A stretch of 21,854 bases of DNA, taken from positions 1-21,854 of IMG/VR virus record IMGVR_UViG_3300027752_001680; one strand, given 5' to 3'. Made by a program: the position numbers and the translations under genes. This DNA is from a virus. This document shows positions 1 to 6,016 of this stretch, piece after piece (the first letter of the stretch is position 1; each line of letters begins with the position of its first letter). The notes under the pieces were generated by a model. The model was not told the DNA's origin, made no database searches, and was given only the letters and a program-made list of their open reading frames with translations.

Positions 1-9
1 GCCTTAATT

Positions 10-897
10 ATGTCTGACCTTATACAAACTGCACTTCAAGATTCCTCGGTAGAGAAATTGACAGACGAAGCATTGCTACTATTCATAAAATCCGGTGAAT
101 TTAAAAAGGCTCAGGAAACTACCTTAAAAAATATTGCAATAGATACAGCGATCGCAGCTGGTACGAGTGCTGCAATAGGATCAATAATACCTGGTGTTGG
201 TACAGTTTCTGGGGCGGTGGGTGGTTCTGCGTATGGACTTGTTTCAGGCTTTTCAAGAATGGGTATAGAAGGTTACCAGGATATGGGTATGATAGGTAGA
301 GATAGTATACCTAATGCGGTTGAAAGGGCAATTAAAAAACAAAATTCGTTATATGGTAATCAGGATTTAAGCCCAGAAGCCATGAAGAATAAATTAACTA
401 ATGCTGCTGTAGAAATAACTCAGGCCAGAGGAATTTTAGAAGAACAAGTTATTGAGATTGATGAGAATATTGGGGACCTTACATCGCAAATTGGCTCACT
501 AAGTACTCCAACTGAAGGTGAAACTAGAAGGCAGTCGTCGCAGCGTGTGAGAAAACGCAAGGGACTGGCCAAACAATTAAAAGAATTAAGAACGGAAAGA
601 GGCACCGTTGGCGGCCAACTTCAAAATACTATAGGCATACAACAATTATCCAATGAGGAAATGAAAAGATTTTTAGAAAGTTATGGAAAGAATCTTGAGA
701 TAGGAAAAAACAGTTCCTCAGCCGATGTTTTAGATATGATATCAAGCAGTGGTGGTTTGGCGGTGGCAACGTCCGTTATCAACCATAACACTTACTATAA
801 TAGCCATTACAAAAGCGGCGACACCAACTTAAATAGTAGTACTGTCAATGCTATAGGTGGTGACGGTCGTGGCACCGAACAAACTGCTATGGGTTAA
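10..897 (+). CDS. Putative virion-associated protein with glycine-zipper segment and coiled coil
   Basis: I do not recognise this 295-aa product by name. Residues about 40-85 form a Gly/Ala/Ser-rich hydrophobic stretch of the glycine-zipper kind (alternating AxxxG and GxxxG spacing), which suggests membrane insertion or tight helix packing. Residues about 130-200 are strongly charged and helical and probably form a coiled coil. The last 50 residues are Asn/Ser/Thr/Gly-rich, a composition common at the C-termini of phage tail proteins. It is the only full-size gene on the + strand here and ends in a bidirectional terminator facing the leftward genes, so it probably closes a late/structural gene block; that role is inference. 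The start is uncertain: codons 1-9 upstream are open in frame, and the ribosome-binding site would lie outside the window. Confidence 0.6.
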   Translation: MSDLIQTALQDSSVEKLTDEALLLFIKSGEFKKAQETTLKNIAIDTAIAAGTSAAIGSIIPGVGTVSGAVGGSAYGLVSGFSRMGIEGYQDMGMIGRDSIPNAVERAIKKQNSLYGNQDLSPEAMKNKLTNAAVEITQARGILEEQVIEIDENIGDLTSQIGSLSTPTEGETRRQSSQRVRKRKGLAKQLKELRTERGTVGGQLQNTIGIQQLSNEEMKRFLESYGKNLEIGKNSSSADVLDMISSSGGLAVATSVINHNTYYNSHYKSGDTNLNSSTVNAIGGDGRGTEQTAMG

Positions 898-930
898 AAG
901 GGGCAGCCGAAACTACCCCCTTTAATTAAT
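896..930. terminator. Bidirectional hairpin terminator between convergent genes
   Basis: AAAGGGG (897-903) pairs with CCCCTTT (917-923), and an inner AG/CT pairing closes a CCGAAA loop. The + strand continues TTTAATTAATT and the - strand ends in TTTT, so the hairpin can serve both the structural gene ending at 897 and the peroxiredoxin gene ending at 926. The stem starts inside the upstream stop codon. Confidence 0.75.
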
Positions 931-1447
931 TAGAAGCAACTTCTCTTAGATATTCACGTACAGTTTCTGGACTTGTTTCCCCATAAGGGTCAGTCTCGCA
1001 ATCATCAGATTTACCTGGTTCAACAAACATCTTTTCAATTACACCATCGTTTACAACCATAGCATATCTCCAAGATCTTGCACCAAAACCTAAGTTATCT
1101 TTTGCGACATTCATGTCCATACCTGCAGTAAATTCACAAGAGCCATCTGGTATAAATTTAATATCAGCAGCCCGTTGTTCTTTAGCCCAAGCATTCATAA
1201 CAAAAGCATCGTTACATGAAATGCAATATACTTCATCAATACCTAAAGCTTTAAAGTCTCCATACATTGCTTGATAACCAGGGACCTGGAAATTTGAACA
1301 TGTTGGAGTAAACGCTCCCGGTAATGAGAAAGCAATAACCCTTTTCTCAGCAAAATAATCATCGGTAGTAGGATACTGCCAATCGAAGTCGTCTGTTTCT
1401 GGGTTTTTAACTCTAGTTTTAAAAGTTACTTGTGGTACGTTTTTCAT
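926..1447 (-). CDS. Peroxiredoxin (AhpC/TSA, Prx5-like)
   Basis: Thiol peroxidase that would reduce hydrogen or organic peroxides in the infected cell. The 173-aa protein carries the peroxidatic-cysteine motif of the family (PGAFTPTCS, about residues 43-51) inside a thioredoxin-fold domain, followed by the PGYQAMYGDF region typical of the Prx5/AhpE-like group. The reading frame is open to 1477, but I place the start at ATG 1447. An AAGGA ribosome site lies just upstream of it, and the longer version would translate through the hsp20 terminator T-run. It is the last gene of the leftward series and overlaps the convergent terminator region. A glutaredoxin at 11957-12187 is a possible reducing partner; that pairing is inference. 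Confidence 0.88.
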   Translation of the reverse strand: MKNVPQVTFKTRVKNPETDDFDWQYPTTDDYFAEKRVIAFSLPGAFTPTCSNFQVPGYQAMYGDFKALGIDEVYCISCNDAFVMNAWAKEQRAADIKFIPDGSCEFTAGMDMNVAKDNLGFGARSWRYAMVVNDGVIEKMFVEPGKSDDCETDPYGETSPETVREYLREVASN

Positions 1448-1459
1448 AATATATCCTTC

Positions 1460-1487
1460 AAAAAAACGGGTGAGCATGACCCACCCG
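1460..1487 (-). terminator. Rho-independent terminator after hsp20
   Basis: On the minus strand a CGGGTG/CACCCG stem (1482-1487 with 1467-1472) and a 9-nt loop are followed directly by seven T (1466-1460). It lies 17 nt past the hsp20 stop codon and 13 nt before the peroxiredoxin start, so peroxiredoxin would depend on read-through or a separate unseen promoter. Confidence 0.85.
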
Positions 1488-1503
1488 GATTAACATCAAA
1501 AAA

Positions 1504-1950
1504 TCAACCTATTAAGAATTCCTTCTTATTATCAATTTTAATTTTCTTTGGCCTTTTCTCTTCAGGAATAATTCTTTGAAGAGCTATTGTTAAAAGCCCA
1601 TTTTTAAAGTTAGCACCTTCTACTACAAGGTCATCAGCTAATGTAAAGCTGCGTGTGAATTTCTTTTGTGAAATTCCCTTGTGAAGTACAATGGTGTCGT
1701 CCTCAGTTCTTTCGTCCCAAGTGGACTTAATCGTGAGAACATCTTCTTTAACTTCAATATCCACATCATTAATATCCATGCCAGCCAGTGCTAGTTCTAC
1801 TGCGAACTTGTCACCAGACTTGTTTCTACGAATATTATATGGGGGAAAGCCAGTTGCTACGTGAACTTGTGGAAATTCGACGAGTCTGTCGAACATCTTA
1901 TCAAAGCCTACCGCAAACGGCGTAAGTTGGTTTATATTTAATCCAGTCAT
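1504..1950 (-). CDS. hsp20: Hsp20 / alpha-crystallin small heat-shock protein
   Basis: ATP-independent holdase chaperone; family members are common in marine T4-like phages and are thought to stabilise proteins during infection. The 148-aa product has a short N-terminal arm (with FDKMFDRLVEF) and an alpha-crystallin domain from about residue 35 to 130, including the A-L-A-G-M-D/N and N-G-L-L-T-I-A-L signature strands. Near the C-terminus a short extension contains an I-x-I-like element (KKIKI). An AGGAG ribosome site sits 6 nt before ATG 1950. The gene follows the 50-aa RHH-like gene after an 87-nt gap and is followed by a strong terminator. I see no consensus promoter directly upstream. Confidence 0.9.
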   Translation of the reverse strand: MTGLNINQLTPFAVGFDKMFDRLVEFPQVHVATGFPPYNIRRNKSGDKFAVELALAGMDINDVDIEVKEDVLTIKSTWDERTEDDTIVLHKGISQKKFTRSFTLADDLVVEGANFKNGLLTIALQRIIPEEKRPKKIKIDNKKEFLIG

Positions 1951-2037
1951 TTTTATCTCCTATTAAGCAAGACTAGTTAATTTGATGGCTTGTTACACAC
2001 ATCACCTAATTTGTACACCCTAATGGCATGTACAAAA

Positions 2038-2190
2038 CTATTTATTCAGACTCTTTGTATCAGAGATAAACTTTTTAATAAAATGTCTTATCTCTCTAGA
2101 TGCGGATGTATCATCATCCTTGCAGAGCTGAATGAATTCTTTCTTTTGTTCTTTGTTTATTTTAATAAGTAACGTATCATCTTTAATCAT
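2038..2190 (-). CDS. 50-aa ribbon-helix-helix-like protein
   Basis: A short leftward ORF starting MIKDDTLLIKINKEQKKEF and ending TAG at 2040-2038. The pattern is a short basic/hydrophobic beta strand (LLIKI), a helix (KEQKKEFIQLCKD), a turn containing S-A-S, and a second helix (REIRHFIKKFI). This is the layout of CopG/Arc-type ribbon-helix-helix DNA-binding proteins. Function as a repressor is inference from this pattern; no search was possible. There is no clear Shine-Dalgarno before ATG 2190. It precedes hsp20 and starts 42 nt from the oppositely oriented late promoter at 2232, so either could be a target. Confidence 0.6.
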   Translation of the reverse strand: MIKDDTLLIKINKEQKKEFIQLCKDDDTSASREIRHFIKKFISDTKSLNK

Positions 2191-2231
2191 AATTTTGTTT
2201 CACTTTTGTCACATGTCTGTAACATTACTGT

Positions 2232-2239
2232 TATAAATA
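2232..2239 (+). promoter_or_regulatory. T4-type late promoter (TATAAATA), rightward
   Basis: An exact TATAAATA box, the T4 late-promoter consensus recognised by gp55-programmed RNA polymerase; a gp55 gene is present in this window. It lies 31 nt before the ribosome-binding site and start of the 28-aa rightward ORF at 2271. All flanking genes to the right are leftward, so its transcript would also be antisense to dut and regA. Confidence 0.6.
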
Positions 2240-2270
2240 CATATATACAAATTATATAAAAGGAAAATAC

Positions 2271-2357
2271 ATGCATTTTATTAAAAAGCAATATATAGCA
2301 TTACACGAAATAATGAAGCAATCTAGAATCCAAAATGTTTGGAGACAAGTACTTTAA
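2271..2357 (+). CDS. 28-aa rightward mini-protein under a late promoter
   Basis: A rightward ORF beginning MHFIKKQYIALHEIMKQS and ending TAA at 2355-2357, overlapping the 3' end of the convergent dut gene by 4 nt. It has an AAAAGGAAA ribosome site 5-6 nt before ATG 2271 and an exact TATAAATA late box 31 nt further up. The peptide is basic (Lys/Arg/His-rich) and predicted helical, with no family I recognise. The promoter, ribosome site and start arrangement argue that it is real despite its size. The alternative is that the transcript matters as antisense RNA and the ORF is incidental. Confidence 0.5.
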   Translation: MHFIKKQYIALHEIMKQSRIQNVWRQVL

Positions 2358-2863
2358 TTCTTTCCTGTACTACCAAAACCGCCATTCCTCTCAGTTTTCT
2401 GAGAAGGTCTAGTATCAACCTCGGTTAGTTCGGTTTTCAAAACCTTTGATAGTCTACACTGCGCTAGTCTCTCGCCACTCTCAACAATTACCAGACTGTC
2501 TGATATATTATATAGAGCGATAAACGACTCTTCTACGTAATCACTATCAATCACACCGACCCCATTACAAAGGTTTAAACCTTTCTTTGTCGCTACACTT
2601 GAGCGTACAAACATTTCCAGCACATGATTGTCTGGCACATCAAATATGAGTCCTGTCGGAATTAATGCTCTACTTAGGGGTGGGATTTGGATTCCAACGC
2701 TACCTTTGTAGGCTTTGGCCGGTACCATTATTTCTTTATTCAGCGCATTCCAGGTTTTAATTCTATCACCTATTGCGAATGCTGCTTTTATGTCAAAACA
2801 CGCCGAACCTTTTGTTTGAAAGGCTGGCATCTCTGCATATTCTTTTGTTTTAAAAATTTCCAT
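2354..2863 (-). CDS. dut: dUTP diphosphatase (dUTPase)
   Basis: Hydrolyses dUTP to dUMP and pyrophosphate, keeping uracil out of phage DNA and feeding dTMP synthesis. The 169-aa trimeric-type protein shows all five dUTPase motifs in order: FDIKAAF, VRSSVATKKGL, GVGVIDSDYVEE, GERLAQC and the C-terminal RNGGFGSTGK P-loop-like motif that closes the active site. The frame is open to a TTG at 2869, but I choose ATG 2863. The gene has its own perfect early promoter (2877-2905), whose -10 ends only 13 nt before the ATG, leaving a very short leader. It follows regA directly. It is slightly longer than the usual 150 aa because of an insert after motif 1. Confidence 0.93.
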   Translation of the reverse strand: MEIFKTKEYAEMPAFQTKGSACFDIKAAFAIGDRIKTWNALNKEIMVPAKAYKGSVGIQIPPLSRALIPTGLIFDVPDNHVLEMFVRSSVATKKGLNLCNGVGVIDSDYVEESFIALYNISDSLVIVESGERLAQCRLSKVLKTELTEVDTRPSQKTERNGGFGSTGKN

Positions 2864-2876
2864 AATCAATACCTAT

Positions 2877-2905
2877 ATTATAACACACTATTGTGCGTTT
2901 GTCAA
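2877..2905 (-). promoter_or_regulatory. Early sigma70-type promoter of dut
   Basis: Minus strand: TTGACA (2905-2900), 17-bp spacer, TATAAT (2882-2877) with an extended -10 TGT. The -35 abuts the regA stop codon (TAG at 2908-2906). The expected transcript start near 2870 leaves about 7 nt before ATG 2863. Confidence 0.85.
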
Positions 2906-3310
2906 CTATTTCTTGCCGATATTATATTTAACTGCAAGTTCCCATTCATCTTTTTCTTTAAAAGCAATAATTTTAATCTGATTGAGTGATGCGACTGGAT
3001 CAGTCGTCTTTGAATTGTCCAGAATCTTAACCAGTTCCCATTCTTCTAAAAGGTTTACAATTGTATTTCTTCTAGCTAAATCCTCATCAGTAAATGTATT
3101 CGCCTTGCCATCCAATATGAACAGCTCTTTAAAATGAAGAATGGAATATCGTCCCTTCTTATGAAGGATATGACAAGACTGAAATAACTTTTTCTCTTTA
3201 CGAGAAGAGATTCCAATACGGGTAAGAGTTTCTTTGATTTTGAGGAAACTGTCTGGCGTGGGTAGCTCTACCTCGACGCCGACACCTCTAAAAATGTCTT
3301 CGTTATCCAT
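2906..3310 (-). CDS. regA: RegA translational repressor
   Basis: RNA-binding protein that in T4 represses translation of many early mRNAs, including those of clamp-loader genes, by occupying sequences near their start codons. The 134-aa product matches T4 RegA along its length by eye: DSFLKIKETLTRIGIS, the central SCHILHKKGRYSILHFKEL block, the DEDLARRNTIVNLLEEW helix and the C-terminal DEWELAVKYNIG. The gene order gp45, gp44, gp62, regA matches T4. An AAAAGGTG ribosome site precedes ATG 3310, and an exact late-type box lies 57 nt upstream, suggesting that RegA is also made late. The first dozen residues are an extension relative to T4. Confidence 0.95.
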   Translation of the reverse strand: MDNEDIFRGVGVEVELPTPDSFLKIKETLTRIGISSRKEKKLFQSCHILHKKGRYSILHFKELFILDGKANTFTDEDLARRNTIVNLLEEWELVKILDNSKTTDPVASLNQIKIIAFKEKDEWELAVKYNIGKK

Positions 3311-3366
3311 GATACATATTCACCTTTTTATTTTAATAATCTTTAATGGTCAATAACCAATAAGAC

Positions 3367-3374
3367 TATTTATA
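3367..3374 (-). promoter_or_regulatory. T4-type late promoter upstream of regA
   Basis: The minus strand reads TATAAATA exactly (plus strand TATTTATA) in the 76-nt gap between gp62 and regA, the correct orientation and distance for regA at 3310. The gap is non-coding, which makes chance retention less likely than within a gene. Confidence 0.6.
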
Positions 3375-3386
3375 GGAATTTAAACC

Positions 3387-3779
3387 TTAACCGCCAATAA
3401 CGAGCTTTTCATGTACAGATTTCAATTGTTCTTCATTAAGGACTTTTAAATACATTTTTGCAACAGTGCGATTACACTCGTAAACTTGTTGTATTGCATC
3501 AAGATCATTGTTCTTTTCGGCTTTATGCCATTTAGAAAATCTCTTGCGTTTCCTTAAAACACTACGATAGTATTCAAATTGGGCACCCGGGAAAAGCTCA
3601 TGTCTTTGGTTCATCTCATTGGCATGAAGAATTGTATCCTCAAAATAAGTAAACCCACGATTGACAATATAAGGATTGTATTCCTTTTCTGTAAGCTCTG
3701 GGTTATCACTCTCACCAATAAGATTCTTTTTACTGAATGAAGCTGCATTCATAAAATCAAACGGACTAAGATCTTTCAT
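3387..3779 (-). CDS. 62: Clamp-loader small subunit gp62
   Basis: Partner of gp44 in the 4:1 gp44/gp62 ATPase complex that loads the sliding clamp gp45 onto primer-template DNA. The assignment rests on position (gp44 upstream, regA downstream, as in T4) and on marine-phage-like length (130 aa; T4 gp62 is about 187 aa). Visible features are SPFDFMNAASFSKKNLI near the N-terminus, a NRGFTYFEDTILHANEMN segment, and a basic SVLRKRKRFSKWHK patch near residue 75, a plausible DNA-binding surface. A TTG at 3782 is in frame, but ATG 3779 is preferred. It overlaps the 3' end of the 57-aa zinc-ribbon-like gene by 14 nt, implying coupled translation. Confidence 0.82.
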   Translation of the reverse strand: MKDLSPFDFMNAASFSKKNLIGESDNPELTEKEYNPYIVNRGFTYFEDTILHANEMNQRHELFPGAQFEYYRSVLRKRKRFSKWHKAEKNNDLDAIQQVYECNRTVAKMYLKVLNEEQLKSVHEKLVIGG

Positions 3780-3939
3780 CAAGTACCTCTATTAGTTCCT
3801 TGGATAGAGAATCAAATTCCGGGCCGCAAGTTTCACATAATGTGACCTTGTGTTTCCCTTCAGCGGTATTCATTTCAACTGTCCAAGCCTTTCTTTTTGT
3901 TGTCGTTGTGCTACAATTAAAACATCTGGTTTTTAACAT
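3766..3939 (-). CDS. 57-aa zinc-ribbon-like protein between gp44 and gp62
   Basis: A small leftward ORF starting MLKTRCFNCSTTTTKRKAW, in the gap between gp44 and gp62. It has two CxxC pairs (CFNC near residue 6 and CETC near residue 35), the spacing of a zinc ribbon, followed by an acidic helix. Its ATG shares one base with the gp44 stop codon (TAATG), and its stop lies 14 nt inside gp62, so both junctions indicate translational coupling in the clamp-loader operon. Function is unknown; nucleic-acid or protein binding via zinc is inference from the cysteines. Confidence 0.7.
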   Translation of the reverse strand: MLKTRCFNCSTTTTKRKAWTVEMNTAEGKHKVTLCETCGPEFDSLSKELIEVLDERS

Positions 3940-4892
3940 TACACAAACTCTGATTCAATCATTACTTCGGTAAGGAACGCAACCATATTAATTTCTTGGT
4001 CTGCAACAAAGTTTGCCTTGTACATATAATCAGCAAGAGTCACAATGAAACCAGCCTGAGTTCTGAATTCGACCTTCTTTGAAGCTGCATCGTATATGCG
4101 CCTAAACATTTCATTCATATCTTGATCTGAATTGTTTGCAACCCATTTACGCATTTCTGTAAAGTTTTTAGTTTTAAGAAATTTAAACAGTGCGTCAATA
4201 GATTCCTGTTTGATATTAACAAAGATACCTTCATCAATTTTACCTGATGCTGCATACGATTGTAGTTCTGTTAATACACGACGAAAATCTGGGAAGTGTT
4301 TTTCAATAACTTTTGCCAGGACGCCTTTGTCATAGTCAACATTTTCATTAGCAAGTATTTCTTGAGTACGTTTAAAGAAATCCATTGCCAGTTTTGGCCT
4401 TTCTGTTTGTTCAATACCAAAATCAACTTCTGAAAGTCTAGATCTTAGTGGACCGATGATACGATTTTTGAAATTACAAGTAAATATGAATCCACAATTG
4501 GAAGAATATTCCTCAATGAAATTACGCAAGGCTGGTTGAACACTAGTTGTATTCAAATAGTCTGCTTCATCAAAGATAACATATTTACGACCCGTGCCTG
4601 TCAGCGAGACAGCTGAGGCGAACGTAGAGATATCGTATCGGAGGGTATCAATATTGACATTTAATGAGCCATTTTTGACGATGTAATCACAACCAAGCTC
4701 ATCGAGCATTGCTTTCGCAATAGTTGTTTTACCTACGCCTGGACCACCAGCCAATAAGAGATTTGGGATATTTCCATCAGCAACAAATTTTCGGAATGTT
4801 TCCTTCATTTGTTCTGGTAGGATTGTATCTGCGATTTGTTGTGGGCGGTATTTTTCTACCCATAACACTTCATTTGCTTTCGCATTTATCAT
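3939..4892 (-). CDS. 44: Clamp-loader ATPase subunit gp44
   Basis: AAA+ ATPase that opens the gp45 clamp and loads it at primer-template junctions with gp62. The 317-aa protein has the RFC-box start WVEKYRPQQIADTILP (residues 11-26), Walker A GGPGVGKTT (49-57), Walker B VIFDEAD (105-111), sensor-1 FTCN (137-140) and the arginine-finger region GPLRSRLSEVDF, where the Cys of the common SRC motif is Leu. Its length matches T4 gp44 (319 aa). A GGTGA ribosome site precedes ATG 4892 and overlaps a five-codon upstream ORF (4912-4895). Two hairpins lie in the 92-nt leader after the 98-aa gene; in T4 this is a translationally controlled start, so the leader may carry RegA or structural control. Confidence 0.95.
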   Translation of the reverse strand: MINAKANEVLWVEKYRPQQIADTILPEQMKETFRKFVADGNIPNLLLAGGPGVGKTTIAKAMLDELGCDYIVKNGSLNVNIDTLRYDISTFASAVSLTGTGRKYVIFDEADYLNTTSVQPALRNFIEEYSSNCGFIFTCNFKNRIIGPLRSRLSEVDFGIEQTERPKLAMDFFKRTQEILANENVDYDKGVLAKVIEKHFPDFRRVLTELQSYAASGKIDEGIFVNIKQESIDALFKFLKTKNFTEMRKWVANNSDQDMNEMFRRIYDAASKKVEFRTQAGFIVTLADYMYKANFVADQEINMVAFLTEVMIESEFV

Positions 4893-4917
4893 AATTAATC
4901 ACCATAAAACATAATAT

Positions 4918-4997
4918 AAAAAATTGAGGGCGGGGACAAGGCATAACCAGGTCCCCTATTCTCGAGATAAGTTCGGTAATTTTTTTAAGAAATTACC
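4918..4997 (-). promoter_or_regulatory. Structured intergenic leader before gp44
   Basis: Two inverted repeats lie between the 98-aa gene and gp44. The first, GGTAATTT/AAATTACC (4975-4982 with 4990-4997), is a perfect 8-bp stem spanning the upstream stop codon. The second, GGGGAC/GTCCCC (4932-4937 with 4951-4956), has an inner GG/CC pairing and is followed after 8 nt by six T on the minus strand (4923-4918). The second could be a weak intrinsic terminator lowering gp44 relative to gp45, or an RNA-protein binding site. Confidence 0.5.
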
Positions 4998-5281
4998 TTG
5001 TCAGCCAATTCACCTTCAGCTGGCATATGGACATCAACACTCTGTTCATGAGCAGCAGAATCCTGCTGTTGTTGAGGACCATTTTGTCTTAGATATGTTT
5101 CTACTTTATTTCGTAACATACCAACACCAGCAAGTTCTTGTCCTTGGAACCCGCCTCTTTGCGAACATACATCAATAATCTGTAATAGAGTACTGAGGTC
5201 ACCGAGAGTGATACTCACCGGTTGTTCATTTTGTTGGCCATTTTGGTTTTGGCCGAAGTTACCATTCACTGGTTCGTTCAT
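4985..5281 (-). CDS. 98-aa Gln/Asn-rich protein between clamp and clamp loader
   Basis: I do not recognise a named family. The start is MNEPVNGNFGQ at 5281: AAAGGTGA lies 5 nt upstream and the ATG is one nt after the gp45 stop. The frame is open further into gp45 (to 5338), but that extension is a shadow of the gp45 end. The centre (about residues 22-66) looks like a compact helical domain with a regular pattern (SITLGDLSTLLQIIDVCSQ, GQELAGVGMLRNKVETYL). Both ends are low complexity, rich in Gln/Asn and then acidic. Its fixed position between gp45 and gp44 suggests a link to the replisome or late transcription; that is inference. Confidence 0.75.
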   Translation of the reverse strand: MNEPVNGNFGQNQNGQQNEQPVSITLGDLSTLLQIIDVCSQRGGFQGQELAGVGMLRNKVETYLRQNGPQQQQDSAAHEQSVDVHMPAEGELADKVIS

Positions 5282-5282
5282 A

Positions 5283-5948
5283 TTATTCACCTTTATTATA
5301 AGTCGACTTTGAATCAATCGCCACATAGTATGTGACACCTTTTCCTTTGAATTCAGATATGCCTTTTGAGCATATTGTTACCTGATAGTCCAAAGGTAGT
5401 AGTTTAAGATTATCGGTTTTAATGATAACATTAAACTTATCGGCAGTTTCCCCAATTTCAACGCCAAAGTCATCTGCGTTGTCATTAGCACTGTCGATTG
5501 CTTTGAGATAACATTTGCCGCCTTCGCCTACAAAAGCTACCTCAGAGAATTGTAATACACCTGCCGCCTTAAGTACGGAAGATAAATCCCCCTCAGAAAC
5601 ATTGACAGTCACATCAGCTGAAGGAAGTGTTATTTCCTTTTCTGGTGGTGTATGAATCATGGAAATGTCGGCGTAGACATATCGTGTGCGTCTTTTGCCT
5701 TCAGAGATTATAAAGTATTTATCCCCAAAGTCAATGTCCGGATCGTTGTATAAAGACAAGATTGACAAGAATCTTGAAAGGTCGTAAACACAAGCCTGTG
5801 ATGGCATTGTATCTGGAACTTCTGCGATTGCAATCAGTGTCTTTTCTGGCGTAATAGTTTTAATTGTATTACCTGCGTTCAATAGAATACTCTTATTGAT
5901 TGCTGTAAAGGATTTTAAAACGTTCAGCGTTTCATTAGAAAATTTCAT
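5283..5948 (-). CDS. 45: DNA polymerase sliding clamp gp45
   Basis: Trimeric ring that tethers gp43 to DNA and, in T4, also activates late transcription through gp33 and gp55. The 221-aa length matches T4 gp45 (228 aa). The N-terminus MKFSNETLNVLKSFTAINKSILL and the alternating strand pattern through RYVYADISMI, YLKAIDSANDNADDFGVEIG and the C-terminal SEFKGKGVTYYVAIDSKS are typical of the two-domain T4-type clamp. A GGAG site precedes ATG 5948. It has its own perfect early promoter (5988-6016) nested in the end of the upstream glycosyltransferase gene and leads the gp45, 98-aa, gp44, 57-aa, gp62 operon. Confidence 0.93.
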   Translation of the reverse strand: MKFSNETLNVLKSFTAINKSILLNAGNTIKTITPEKTLIAIAEVPDTMPSQACVYDLSRFLSILSLYNDPDIDFGDKYFIISEGKRRTRYVYADISMIHTPPEKEITLPSADVTVNVSEGDLSSVLKAAGVLQFSEVAFVGEGGKCYLKAIDSANDNADDFGVEIGETADKFNVIIKTDNLKLLPLDYQVTICSKGISEFKGKGVTYYVAIDSKSTYNKGE

Positions 5949-5987
5949 AATATATAGTCTCCAAGTTTATTTTCGTTTTCATGTGGT

Positions 5988-6016
5988 ATTATATACCTAT
6001 TTCGTTGCTTTGTCAA
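5988..6016 (-). promoter_or_regulatory. Early sigma70-type promoter of the gp45 operon
   Basis: Minus strand: TTGACA (6016-6011), 17-bp spacer, TATAAT (5993-5988). The -35 box encodes the Ile-Asp-Lys near the glycosyltransferase C-terminus, and the spacer contains that gene's stop codon. The predicted 5' leader of gp45 is about 33 nt and includes GGAG. Confidence 0.85.

Noticed and set aside
55-85. TTGACA with a weak -10 in the first gene
   Set aside because: 19-bp spacer, TCATAA instead of TATAAT, and inside a coding region.
1448-1477. N-terminal extension of peroxiredoxin starting MLTRFFEG
   Set aside because: It would be encoded by the terminator T-run and ribosome-binding site; ATG 1447 has AAGGA and fits the family start.
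2039-2046. AATAAATA on the minus strand as a late promoter for hsp20
   Set aside because: One mismatch to TATAAATA, and it overlaps the end of the 50-aa coding region.
2687-2989. 100-codon rightward ORF opposite dut/regA
   Set aside because: Cys/Phe-rich shadow of dut and regA and of the dut promoter; no start signals.
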